A DNA stretch of 64,000 nucleotides from Flectonema sp. DT1601. Lineage: Eukaryota > Euglenozoa > Diplonemea > Diplonemida > Diplonemidae. Shown here piece after piece: positions 21,316-31,346 of the stretch. The DNA is taken from NCBI GenBank assembly GCA_964019425.1, contig OZ025838.1, forward strand, positions 448,501 to 512,500, given 5' to 3'. Under the pieces are notes generated by a model. The model had not been told where the DNA came from. It did no database searches and saw only the letters and a list, made by a program, of their open reading frames with translations. A program made the position numbers and the translations under genes. Positions within the stretch are counted from its first letter, which is position 1, and each line of letters begins with the position of its first letter.

Positions 21316-22392
21316 ATGGACCTATCAAACCCAAATAGCCCATGGAGAACTGCACGTTGGCCTTCACCGTCACAATCACCACCACAATCACCACCACATG
21401 TTGAGAGTACTGTGATTCCTTCTCCTGTTGTTCCCATGTTAAATCAAGCAACACCTGCGGATGCTCCGATAGCAACAGCACACCACTCACAGCAAAGAGA
21501 AATGTCACCTCACGAGGAAGATATAATAAGAAGACACGTTGTAAGGGAAGTCCCTTCTAAATATATTCCTTACTTAGGCAGTAGATTTAAATTTCATGGA
21601 TTCAAATGCGGCGCAGAAGTCGAAGCATCGACAGATATTTATATTGATGGCGAGCTAGCTATAAAAACAGGAGTTCAGGGAATCGTAAGAGGACCCTCCG
21701 ATGACACGGATTACACCAGGCTGCTTGTAGATTTTTATAATTTCCACACTGCTATTAATATTACCCCCGCAGAGATAAAGTTAAAATCAGAAATATCATC
21801 CCATTGTCCAGGTTGTGGAATGACTCTACCTGACTCCGTGGAGGCTGCCGCTCCAATAGCAGCAGCTGTTGAGCCTCCGATGCAACCCGCGATAGCTGCT
21901 GATGTTGGTAGCAATATTGATTATGCTGAGGAAGGGTTTTCACCTGCACCTCCAGAGAGTGAGGTTGGGAGTGTCGCGCCACCTCTTAGTGTAGCAACTG
22001 CTGATATAGCAGTTGCAGAAGAGGGGATGCAACCGGCACCGCCTTCTGAAAATCAACAACCTGCTCCTCTTGATGAAGTGCTGGAAATAACTTCACAGCA
22101 TCCATCAGAGAATCAGATGGAAATTGCTGAGGAGGGACTTTCACCAGCTCCGGCAACACCTGCAGTTGATCCATTGGAAATACCTCAGGCGCCGTCATCT
22201 TTTTACTCTCGTTTTCCTGAAGCTCGTGTTTCACGAACTGAACACGAAGCGTTAAAGTCTGAGCTTGAACAACTAAAGGAAGAGCTTGAGAGATTAAAAT
22301 CTGCTGGTAGTGCCCAACCTACAGTTACGGAACCAGTCACAGAACTGGAAGCTGCTGTTTCTCAACCAAACGACGATGAGGTTCAGTCGTAG
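21316..22392 (+). CDS. Unrecognised acidic Pro/Ala-rich protein with C-terminal coiled coil
   Basis: Codes for 358 residues from the ATG at 21316, which lies 17 nt after a T-tract ending in AG (21297-21298). The upstream in-frame ATG at 21256 would read through that tract and is unlikely. Residues ~1-60 are Ser/Pro/Gln-rich. Residues ~70-150 look like a folded domain (YIPYLGSRFKFHGF ... 'YIDGELAIKTGVQGIV') ending in a Cys pair (CPGC). Residues ~190-300 hold three imperfect repeats with the core 'AEEG.xPAP'. The C-terminus is a short heptad coiled coil (EALKSELEQLKEELERLKS). No family recognised. It sits between CTNNBL1 and other unknown coiled-coil genes. Confidence 0.8.
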   Translation: MDLSNPNSPWRTARWPSPSQSPPQSPPHVESTVIPSPVVPMLNQATPADAPIATAHHSQQREMSPHEEDIIRRHVVREVPSKYIPYLGSRFKFHGFKCGAEVEASTDIYIDGELAIKTGVQGIVRGPSDDTDYTRLLVDFYNFHTAINITPAEIKLKSEISSHCPGCGMTLPDSVEAAAPIAAAVEPPMQPAIAADVGSNIDYAEEGFSPAPPESEVGSVAPPLSVATADIAVAEEGMQPAPPSENQQPAPLDEVLEITSQHPSENQMEIAEEGLSPAPATPAVDPLEIPQAPSSFYSRFPEARVSRTEHEALKSELEQLKEELERLKSAGSAQPTVTEPVTELEAAVSQPNDDEVQS

Positions 22393-22611
22393 AGTTGAGT
22401 ATTATAGATTATTTATTATATATTGTATTCTTGCATTGTTTTTTTCTTTTCTTTTAAATATAACATTATATATATTTTTTTTTATTTTGTACTTTTGTTG
22501 GAATCGTATTCTTGCACTCTTTTCTGTAACAATTATTAACAATGTTTTTTTTTTTTTAGTTTACTGGAACCAATTTAATCAAATATCTATTAATCAGGTC
22601 GTGTAAGGAAC

Positions 22612-23706
22612 ATGGAGTCAGGCAGGGGCGAGTCAACTAGTTCCTTCCTAGCAAGCTTTGGATCAAAAGCTCATACTGTCAGAGAACTTCTTATAGAGTT
22701 GGGACATGCGAGTGCTCGTGAGAAATATCCATCTGGTAAGATTTGTTTACGGGATGTGAGAGACCTTATTAGGGAGGTTTCATCATCTGCGGCAATACGA
22801 AGACAAGATGAAGGAATAGAAGACATTATTGGAATTAATATAATGAAAAGATTATTTGATTGTTGTCGACGTGAATCACCAAAAGTAACAACCGACCAAC
22901 TGAGACAAAAGATTCAATCGGAACTCGCTGAAGAATGTGACAACGATGACATCTCTGAATACATCATACTCTTGAGAGCTACTAAACAACTCGACAACGA
23001 CACACCGTTAACATGGAAGCGAGTTAGAAGTTGCTTATACAATGCAAGCAGCCCACCTAGTCATGTCGCCAGCGTGGCTCGTGAGCCTGATAGGAAAACG
23101 GTATCTCAAACAGCTCAAACAGAACCGTCAAAGCGCAATAAAAGTCATGCTTTTTTTACACCAGAAGCATTCGCTGAGGAAGCAAGCAAAAAGAAAGTAA
23201 TACGAGAGGAGCGAAGTAGACGTCGAAAGGAACATCGATCAGAGTTCAGTGATCAGATTGATACTGATCGTCGTAGTTGGCAGCAAGCACAACAAGCTGC
23301 TAAGTTACAACCGTTGTTTGGAGGGAGAGATGTAACATCAACAACACAGAGTAGTACTGCTGAGATTGTGAGTAGCCGTAGAAGGGCACCTACACCACCA
23401 CACAGAAAAACTCTAACACCACCCGGAACTCCAACTCCGGGCCCTAGTATAAATATATCTCAGATTCATGATGTGGTTAAAGATGTACTAAAACAATTAG
23501 GGGTCGCTCCTCCTCCTCAAATTCGTACTCCAGAACCTGCCCGACCAGACCCGGAACCAGACCTAGATAACACCAGTCAAAGCTCTGTTCCTATTTCTGT
23601 TAAATTTGAACAAGTTCAAGTCCTACCAGAGGACGCTTCAATATGGGCTGGTCAGGAATGTATTCAACGAGAAGTGCTACAGGACTTAGCTAACCCTGGT
23701 TACTAA
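22612..23706 (+). CDS. Unrecognised protein with helical N-terminus and Pro-rich tail
   Basis: Codes for 364 residues. The N-terminal ~150 residues are predicted helical and well composed (VRELLIELGHASAREKYPSG, 'LRDVRDLIREV'). The spacing of acidic and hydrophobic residues is reminiscent of degenerate EF-hand pairs, but no canonical calcium loop is present. The middle is basic (RSRRRKEHRSEF). The tail contains 'APTPPHRKTLTPPGTPTPGP' and a second short helix (IHDVVKDVLKQLG). Two AGs precede the ATG (22558-22559 after a T-run, and another 17 nt before the ATG). The product is unknown; a cytoskeletal or ciliary role is only suggested by its neighbours. Confidence 0.8.
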   Translation: MESGRGESTSSFLASFGSKAHTVRELLIELGHASAREKYPSGKICLRDVRDLIREVSSSAAIRRQDEGIEDIIGINIMKRLFDCCRRESPKVTTDQLRQKIQSELAEECDNDDISEYIILLRATKQLDNDTPLTWKRVRSCLYNASSPPSHVASVAREPDRKTVSQTAQTEPSKRNKSHAFFTPEAFAEEASKKKVIREERSRRRKEHRSEFSDQIDTDRRSWQQAQQAAKLQPLFGGRDVTSTTQSSTAEIVSSRRRAPTPPHRKTLTPPGTPTPGPSINISQIHDVVKDVLKQLGVAPPPQIRTPEPARPDPEPDLDNTSQSSVPISVKFEQVQVLPEDASIWAGQECIQREVLQDLANPGY

Positions 23707-23890
23707 TAATTACTGAAAAAAAAAAAAAAAAAAAAAAAGGGCTTCACAGAGCACTGTGTCTCAGCTGTACTTAACCCTCCTCCCCCCTTTTGTATACCAA
23801 TCCATTATATTATGGGCTCTCGTAGGGTGTTTTCTTAATTCTCTCAAAAAAATCATTTGTTCATTCATACTCAACAGAATTTTAAATTTG

Positions 23891-26887
23891 ATGGATGAGG
23901 CGCAACGAAAGAACTACCGATCTCTATTCCGAAAAGGGTTAAATACAACCAAAGTTGTAAACGCTCTCAAAACCTCCCATGAGGATGATCATGAGGATGA
24001 TATGCGAACGCCACAAAAAATAGAATCAACAGGACGACTAACATTCAGAGACTTAGAACGTCTTGGAACAGCCAAGGGAATGAACAAACAAGATACATCA
24101 CCAAAGGCTGAGAATGCTGCTGTAGAGGTGTTGGTAAAAAATAAACTACTGCGTAAGAAACAAGAAGAGATAGACATTATACTGAGAAGGGAACAACTTC
24201 AAAAACAAAAATCCGCAACTGCCATACAAAACCTAAAAGACGAATTGCAATCTACGCGAACTGAACTACAAGAACTAATCACAGCTCAAGAATCAATGCC
24301 GACTTTACAAAATTTCGGTAGTGGTGGTGATAATGCAAGTCAAGAAGCTCAGTTAAGAGAACAACTCACCCAACTAGCTAAGCAGTGTGGAAAGCAAAAA
24401 GTTAACATTATGGAACAACAGTCAGAGATAAACACTTTGAATGGATCACTGGAATTATTAAAGTCAAAATTCTGCTCAATAAAATCATCACTACTGGGAT
24501 TAACAAGCGACTTAAGAGATCAAATAGAAATCACAACAATTGAAATATCCGAACGGTTTACAATGCTTTCTGAGGAATTGCAAGAGGGATTTACAGAGAT
24601 TCTAACCAGAGTACCACCACCACCAATATCGTCTATTGATACGTTTTTGCTGACTAAGAAAATTGCAATGTTAGCTGTTGAGGTGGATTTATCATTTAAA
24701 AACCTTCCTGGTGAAATATCCCATTGCAGTGACGGAATAAACCTACCAGTCATTTCTATTGATGGAGATGTGTGGGATGATTTCATTGTAGAACAGTACA
24801 CGAATCAATTTCATGAATCACTTACAGTATTATCAACCATCCCAGATGATGTTATACTACTTAGAGATTCAACAACTGAAATTATATCAACTAAAGACTC
24901 ACTCATAGATACACTCAAATCAGATTTAGATGAGTCGATGCACATGGCCTCTAAGATCACGTTGGAACATTCAAAAGAAATAATGTCAGTAAAGAACATC
25001 TTTACTGACTTAGCAGCAATATTAGAAATGGAAGATAACGTGACCGGGATACTACCTCTGAAACCATCATCTGTGAAGGAAGTTAATGAGCAGTGTTGTT
25101 GTAATTACGAGACGTTGCGAGAGCTTGAGTCGGGACTCGAACTGATGGAATCGAACATACAAAAGTTAGTCGATTCTAATAAATTAGTCTCTCTGTTGCA
25201 ATCTCAAGTTCATAATCTTCAACAAGAAAAATTAAACTTTTCAGAAACAGTAAAACACTTGGAACTTCAACTTTTGGAAGCTGAGAAACGATCACAGAAT
25301 GACTTAACAGACATAGTTAGTGAAGCCCGCAGAGCAACAATCGAAGCAAAAGATCTACAGAAAGAATCTGCGCAAGCAAACTGGAACATACTATATGCGA
25401 AAAAACGTGTAGATGACGCTGAGAAGATTGAATCTGAAGAAAAAATACCACAATTCATCAAAGAAAGACTCGTATACTGCTACAAGTGTTCGACAGGTCC
25501 ATACTCTTTACCCGATACCCACTGCACTAAGTGTAATCAAAAACTGTATTATCCCATAATAGCGACCATTCCTTTAGGTATTAAGCAATCACAGTATTGG
25601 TCTAACGTAGTAGAATCTTGGGTTGATACAAGAAGGAGTATTAGAGGTAAGAAAGGTGCCTTACAACGCAGACTATCGAAGCTTACTGCGGAATTTGATA
25701 AGCGAATACGACTCGGAGAATCGCTTCCAGAAAGAAAATCAATTCATGATAATAAACAACAACAATCACATAGTGGTATTCCTCCGTTTATTATGTTGGA
25801 TAAAGAAACAAAATCTACATACGTATCAACCTTGACAAAGAGTACACCTACTCTAAGCACTTGTATTATTGGTGAAAACATATATCCCGTAAGCAATGGA
25901 AAACAGTTTTTTTCTAAATCGCCTCATACTCACCAGTCAGTTCATCCTCCGCTACTTAAGGAAAGTCGAATTGAAAATTATAAATCTCCGTCGGAAAAAC
26001 CCGCCGACGTTCAAAAAAAATCTCCAGTTCAATTCCCGGCTGATAAAATATATAAGCAGCCTGATAAGATAATTGGAGTTGGGTTTTTATCAACGATTGG
26101 GAATTGTAATTCTGGAACAACGGCATCGGTTGTTACAAACAGTAATAACATTAAAACTTTCTCTCATGATTTAAAGAATCATGAGAGTAACGATGATCCA
26201 TTGTTTAATGTCCCAACAGGTTGTAAAAATAGACCGGTATCTGCCGGGTTTGTTGACAGGACAACAAGACCAACACCACCTCCAGCTGCACCGCATTGCA
26301 ATTGGCCATCTGAAACTGGTATTAGAGCAAGTATGAAATGGGTTACTTGTAATCCACAGGATAGATATGCTGAGGGGTATATTCGAGCCGCAGAGTTTTT
26401 TGATGAAGACCGACTTCCAGAGATGGTCAGGGAGTTACCTCCAGACAAGGGTCTAGTAGTGGGTGATTTAACTGCCGTAAAGAAACGACGTCCAGTCACA
26501 GCTCAGGTCAGATCCATTCCAATGAGAGATTGCTATGCTACAAAGCCAAGTCAAGTTATAGATGTATCAAAAACTAATACTACGGTAGCAGCATTCACTC
26601 CTGTCTCTGAAAAGCAACACATAGTAAGTAGTTGGACTCCTGGTAGTACTTGTCCCATATCAAATATTAAAGACTTTTATATTAGTGAAGTTCCTTTATC
26701 AAATATACCTTCTGCTCCTCCACAGAACAGGCCTCTCTCAAGTAGACCAATCTCATCTCGAGTTAAGATTAATAAATTTGCTGTTCCGCAGTCGTCACCT
26801 GTGATTGATTGTCTTGCATGGGGAAAAGAATCACCTCTAGCATTAGAATGGTCAGAATATAGGGCACTTACTCAACGAAAGAGATAA
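23891..26887 (+). CDS. Large coiled-coil protein with C-x2-C / C-x2-C zinc ribbon-like motif
   Basis: Codes for 998 residues from the ATG at 23891, chosen because the 45 codons upstream are hydrophobic T-rich leader sequence containing an AG at ~23877. Residues ~80-260 and ~430-520 are long coiled coils. A putative zinc site follows: Cys530, Cys533, Cys545 and Cys548, flanked by 'KERLVYCYKC' and 'KLYYPI', then a basic helix. The last third is Ser/Pro-rich and disordered with repeated short motifs 'RPVSA', 'RPVTA' and 'RPLSSRPISS'. Such RPxS/T-type motifs are frequent in ciliary and basal-body proteins, which is suggestive only. No family is recognised. The stop is about 150 bp before the next gene's start. 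Confidence 0.82.
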   Translation: MDEAQRKNYRSLFRKGLNTTKVVNALKTSHEDDHEDDMRTPQKIESTGRLTFRDLERLGTAKGMNKQDTSPKAENAAVEVLVKNKLLRKKQEEIDIILRREQLQKQKSATAIQNLKDELQSTRTELQELITAQESMPTLQNFGSGGDNASQEAQLREQLTQLAKQCGKQKVNIMEQQSEINTLNGSLELLKSKFCSIKSSLLGLTSDLRDQIEITTIEISERFTMLSEELQEGFTEILTRVPPPPISSIDTFLLTKKIAMLAVEVDLSFKNLPGEISHCSDGINLPVISIDGDVWDDFIVEQYTNQFHESLTVLSTIPDDVILLRDSTTEIISTKDSLIDTLKSDLDESMHMASKITLEHSKEIMSVKNIFTDLAAILEMEDNVTGILPLKPSSVKEVNEQCCCNYETLRELESGLELMESNIQKLVDSNKLVSLLQSQVHNLQQEKLNFSETVKHLELQLLEAEKRSQNDLTDIVSEARRATIEAKDLQKESAQANWNILYAKKRVDDAEKIESEEKIPQFIKERLVYCYKCSTGPYSLPDTHCTKCNQKLYYPIIATIPLGIKQSQYWSNVVESWVDTRRSIRGKKGALQRRLSKLTAEFDKRIRLGESLPERKSIHDNKQQQSHSGIPPFIMLDKETKSTYVSTLTKSTPTLSTCIIGENIYPVSNGKQFFSKSPHTHQSVHPPLLKESRIENYKSPSEKPADVQKKSPVQFPADKIYKQPDKIIGVGFLSTIGNCNSGTTASVVTNSNNIKTFSHDLKNHESNDDPLFNVPTGCKNRPVSAGFVDRTTRPTPPPAAPHCNWPSETGIRASMKWVTCNPQDRYAEGYIRAAEFFDEDRLPEMVRELPPDKGLVVGDLTAVKKRRPVTAQVRSIPMRDCYATKPSQVIDVSKTNTTVAAFTPVSEKQHIVSSWTPGSTCPISNIKDFYISEVPLSNIPSAPPQNRPLSSRPISSRVKINKFAVPQSSPVIDCLAWGKESPLALEWSEYRALTQRKR

Positions 26888-27034
26888 CGCTCGTTTTTTT
26901 TTGTTTTGTTTTTGTTTTTTGTTTTGTTAGCATTTACACATTTCATCGTTATTTATTTATTTATTTGGTTTCTTCTTCTTCGAGATTTTGAACTTCTTAT
27001 TTTACTGCAACAGATACCCATTGTAGGGTGGCAC

Positions 27035-30000
27035 ATGCCCGATTCGAGGCTTCTTGTAGACGACACTGATCCCTTCATAATAGAAGCTGTTCGTAGAGGA
27101 GTTTTTGAGCTTGATGATGGTGAATACCAAGAAGAAGCATATGATGACTACAGCGTGAGTGAGGAGATGGAAGTACCGGTAGAGTCAGAATCTCAGAAAC
27201 CCCAACTTGAAAATCAAAGTCAAGAAAAACTTATTGAAAATGACAACATCTTACAAACTATCTCTTGTGATATCAAGTCAGCTCTCGTAGACTTAACGGG
27301 ACTACTTTGGGGTAGTGATTTCACAGCTAATCAAAAACGTTTATCGCAAGTGACGAGAGAATTAGACCACCGAAACAGCAAAGACGTGAAAGAATTCCAC
27401 ATAACAGATCAACAAGCAGGCTCTCTTAAACAATTAGTACCATACATACTAGGAAGGATGGTTGCTATGATTTCTGCTATTGAAACTCAAACAAAAAAAG
27501 ATGCACTATGGCATCACCTACTTGACTGTAAAGACCAACAGCTTGTATACGTCTTGAAGAGAGAAGAAGCACATACTCGATTACTTCGTTTAAAACGCAG
27601 CTGTCCATCACTTGATGGGTATAATGTTAATCAAGTGACGTCGATGGGGAATTCGACTATTCCAAACAACGAACGGTTGTTTGAAATTCAACAAGAACAA
27701 AAGAAGCTGTTGAATCAGTTCGCTAATACTGCATCGGTTCCAGACACCAGAGAAATGGAAAGAAAACTTTTAATTGCGAACATTGAAACTGATAAGCAAT
27801 CAATTCAAATTGAAAATTTACACAAACGATTACGTGAAGTAACCGACACGTCACTATTCAGACAAGACATATCAAACAAACTAAAGACCGCATGTACAAC
27901 CAACTCTCATATAAAATCAACTGAACAACGTCTCTCATCAGTCACTGAATTGGTTAAGTCAATGCGACGCACATTAAAACAACATTGCATAGTAATGAGG
28001 GATATTATTAAGGGAATGAGGCAAGCGATTTTTCAAAAAAAAAAAGAAGGAGTTCACGCGACTCGTCAAGCTGATTGTCAAGTCCAGTGTATGTTGAATA
28101 CTATAAACCTATCAGCGAAAAAGAACTCAATAACGATAAGTAGAAAAGCATCCATAACCGACTGGTCATGGAAAGACATTGAAGGAAACACTGGCATTTC
28201 CGCACCACCAGCCATCTCTGTAGAGCTACACAGAGTTGACCTCAGTTTGAGACCGCTATTACGTCTTTGTGGAGTGAAACCACGAGATAGACCTGTAAAA
28301 GGTGAGCCACCAGTTACTGAACAAGGCATGATTGGTCTTAGTCGATGTTTACAACAAGATGTTGGTGAAGTTGTTGCGATACTTAGAGCTAAAATAAAAG
28401 AATTATTTATTGAGGATGATGCAGTTGGAAGATGTAACTCTTGGTGTATCGATTCTCTATCAACTTTATCAGATCCAAAATATGATCTCTCAGAACTACA
28501 AGCAATGATTACGGCATCTGTTCATAACTCAAAGATTGTCAAAGACATTGAAGGAGTATTCGATACTTTTATTTACGCAAATCATGCAGCGCAACCTCCT
28601 CCTTCGATACCAGTCGTTCCTCCTCCCAAATCTGATAATTTAAAGAGAGTCACTGCTGGTCAAGTTACCAACAAGAAAAGAACTTTCTTAGCGAGCATCG
28701 GTATTCAATGTGATCTAACACAGGCAACGAACAACACTGCTGCTAAGTCTGAAAAGAATTTAAGAAAATCACCAAACAAGGCAACAGGTCGTAAAAGTAT
28801 ATTTGATGGTTTCACATTACCAAACACAGCTGTTGGGAAGTCACCTCAAAATAAGAAAGTAATTAAATCGGTAAGTCCTGTCACTTCCCCAAGGTCTCCT
28901 AGTTTGGTACAGAAATCACCAAAGCAGGTTGCATCGGTGCCGTTTATCGAAGTTTCTAAAGATCAAGAAAAAGATGAAACACTTTCCCGAGAATCCACAC
29001 CAAATCGAAAACCACCATCACGTGAGCACAAGAGGGAGTTGAGATCAAAATCAATTGCTCGCGGAAGTATCTCACCAAAGCCGAACACGTCAAGAGCGAA
29101 TAAGGTAAATCCAAGTCCGGGGCGACAAGAGACTAAAGCGGAAACAAATGTTACCGCGCATGTCGATTCATCATTGACTGCTACTGCTACAAGAGCACCT
29201 ATTGTGAGCTCTACTCCACCTCTACCTCTGGCTCCACCCTCACCGTCACCTCCACCCCCGCCAATTATCAATACCGACACAGCAACTCCTCCTCTTAGTA
29301 GCGAGTATAATGAATCACCTGATCAATTTCAGAATAACAATTCCGCTCAGCAGCAACAGCAACAGTTGCTCAGTCCATCATTTCAGCCGCCCAGTCAACC
29401 TGATCACAATCTGGTGGATACCAACCTCATGAATTTAGTAATCACACCAGTAGCTGAACCGACAGCTGACCAGCTCAGAGAAACTTCTTTGCAGCTACAA
29501 CAGAATTGGAAACTAGTTGGAGCTGAAGGGAAGATCGATAATGAGTTCTCTCAATTTTTTGATATTGCTGCTCGCGCTGTGTTAACCAGCTGCACTATTA
29601 AGAATTTCAACGACGTTGTCTCTGAAGCAGTCGAGACGTCAGCGGAGTACACCCGAAGATTAGCAGAACAAAATCTTCAACGAATGAAGGACGAAGTGAC
29701 TTCTGTCTTAGCATCTGTAAATGAAAATGCATCTGACACGGACGATCAGGAAAAGATTGGAATGGATAAAATGAACGCATTGGGAAAGGTTTTTAAATTG
29801 GTACAAGCATCGAGAAATCTAAACCTTGGACAGGAAGACAACGATCCTACTAAACATTATCAAATACCATCATTGACAACACCACAAACACAAGTTGATA
29901 ATCGTCAGTTAGATACCACGTCTTGTACTGTTAACGGTACTGGACGTGGTCTTGTTGATATGAATAATTCAGAAACTACTTCACCGTTTGATGCTTCAGC

Positions 30001-31078
30001 ACCTGATTACATTGTGAATAACAATAACGATACCGATACACAATCATTGTTAATGTCTTATAGATTTGAAGAACCTGGTATCGAACATAATGATAGTAAT
30101 ATTCAGACTCATGTTCGCACTCGTCACCGAAAGAGCATCTTTGAAGTATCACCCCTTCAACTGGATAATAATCTTTCTATGAATCAACGTAGTCCTCTCA
30201 GTTCACAATGTAGTAATGCATTCTCATATTCTCCACTAGTAACACCTACTGCGTATGGTCAGGCTTTGGGTGATTTTCATGCTGACAACAGTCGTGGTGG
30301 ATCAGTAAACAGTGAAATAGCAGCACCGCTACTGAAAACACACGGGATGGGTGGATCGAGCGTCCACTTTCCAGATATATTTAGAGGTGGTTTTGTAGGT
30401 TCAGCGATAAGCAAAGGTGGAGCAAAAGTAAAACCTGATAACGGAATTGAATCGCCTAATCATTCTCAAGGTGCATCAGCTTTTGCACACCGGAGTAGAG
30501 GAGCTCGGGTGTCACGTTCTCCATCATATTGTGATAAAAATTATACTTATGACCCCCAACAAACTGTTACTCAAAATGATAATTGCGAGAAGCCTAACAT
30601 TAGTATTGACCCATCACAAGAACCTAATCAGCTGACTGCTTCACCAAGAGGCTTGACCAGAAGTAATTCAGCGAGAAACACGTCTGGGATAGATATGATG
30701 AGAAAGGCAGACTTAAGTAAGAAAAATGTTGTTTTACGAGGGGGTCAACTTAGTTTAATGCATCAAAGACTGCAACAACAGCTACTCGCTCGAGAGAAGA
30801 AACAACGTGAGATAATGAGTTCCGACAAGCCAATAGCTGCCGAGCCTCTTAAGGCAATTTCAACAGCCGCACGTGGAGCAATCAGACTTGCTTCTGATTT
30901 CCCTAAATTAGCAAGCCCTGATAGTAATCTTCGTTTTATTGATGTACGACCCAAGAAATCAATTACTAAGAAAGAAACAATGTCAATCCTAGGAGGGGGA
31001 AGTAGAGAAGTGAACTCAATATTGAGAATGGGCAATCTGAAAACTATATCCAATTGGGGTGGAAAGATAAAGAGATAA
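27035..31078 (+). CDS. Very large unrecognised protein with coiled coils and disordered tail
   Basis: Codes for 1347 residues from the ATG at 27035 (MPDSRLLVDD); upstream codons in the same frame are a hydrophobic T-rich leader with AGs. Residues ~75-370 are helical and coiled coil. Residues ~385-530 look folded (LRPLLRLCGVKPRDRP ... 'DDAVGRCNSWCIDSLSTL'). Residues ~560-800 are basic and Pro-rich, with a 'PPLPLAPPSPSPPPPP' run and a polyQ stretch. A further helical block lies at ~815-930. The rest is Ser/Asn-rich, ending in a basic helix and 'GGKIKR'. No recognisable domain. Its position in a run of coiled-coil genes before TSNAXIP1-like and dynein light chain genes suggests a structural or ciliary role. 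Confidence 0.82.
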   Translation: MPDSRLLVDDTDPFIIEAVRRGVFELDDGEYQEEAYDDYSVSEEMEVPVESESQKPQLENQSQEKLIENDNILQTISCDIKSALVDLTGLLWGSDFTANQKRLSQVTRELDHRNSKDVKEFHITDQQAGSLKQLVPYILGRMVAMISAIETQTKKDALWHHLLDCKDQQLVYVLKREEAHTRLLRLKRSCPSLDGYNVNQVTSMGNSTIPNNERLFEIQQEQKKLLNQFANTASVPDTREMERKLLIANIETDKQSIQIENLHKRLREVTDTSLFRQDISNKLKTACTTNSHIKSTEQRLSSVTELVKSMRRTLKQHCIVMRDIIKGMRQAIFQKKKEGVHATRQADCQVQCMLNTINLSAKKNSITISRKASITDWSWKDIEGNTGISAPPAISVELHRVDLSLRPLLRLCGVKPRDRPVKGEPPVTEQGMIGLSRCLQQDVGEVVAILRAKIKELFIEDDAVGRCNSWCIDSLSTLSDPKYDLSELQAMITASVHNSKIVKDIEGVFDTFIYANHAAQPPPSIPVVPPPKSDNLKRVTAGQVTNKKRTFLASIGIQCDLTQATNNTAAKSEKNLRKSPNKATGRKSIFDGFTLPNTAVGKSPQNKKVIKSVSPVTSPRSPSLVQKSPKQVASVPFIEVSKDQEKDETLSRESTPNRKPPSREHKRELRSKSIARGSISPKPNTSRANKVNPSPGRQETKAETNVTAHVDSSLTATATRAPIVSSTPPLPLAPPSPSPPPPPIINTDTATPPLSSEYNESPDQFQNNNSAQQQQQQLLSPSFQPPSQPDHNLVDTNLMNLVITPVAEPTADQLRETSLQLQQNWKLVGAEGKIDNEFSQFFDIAARAVLTSCTIKNFNDVVSEAVETSAEYTRRLAEQNLQRMKDEVTSVLASVNENASDTDDQEKIGMDKMNALGKVFKLVQASRNLNLGQEDNDPTKHYQIPSLTTPQTQVDNRQLDTTSCTVNGTGRGLVDMNNSETTSPFDASAPDYIVNNNNDTDTQSLLMSYRFEEPGIEHNDSNIQTHVRTRHRKSIFEVSPLQLDNNLSMNQRSPLSSQCSNAFSYSPLVTPTAYGQALGDFHADNSRGGSVNSEIAAPLLKTHGMGGSSVHFPDIFRGGFVGSAISKGGAKVKPDNGIESPNHSQGASAFAHRSRGARVSRSPSYCDKNYTYDPQQTVTQNDNCEKPNISIDPSQEPNQLTASPRGLTRSNSARNTSGIDMMRKADLSKKNVVLRGGQLSLMHQRLQQQLLAREKKQREIMSSDKPIAAEPLKAISTAARGAIRLASDFPKLASPDSNLRFIDVRPKKSITKKETMSILGGGSREVNSILRMGNLKTISNWGGKIKR

Positions 31079-31346
31079 TAAACTGCCTTCCCTATCCTGT
31101 ACTTTGATAGTAATCATCTACTGTTGGTATCATGCATCGTAATCTTGTGTTCGCTGGTCTTCGTTGTTTGCCTTGTTTTGTGTATTATGTGGCTACTATG
31201 TTTTCCAACAAGTAGTTCTCTTGTGTATCGTATCGTAACTAGAATCTGTTTACCAACAGTGAGATAGTCTACACTTCCTGCATTGTTGAGTTTTTTTTTT
31301 GTGTTGAAGCGATCATTATTCGTTTTAAACACAGCAAAGTACCGTA

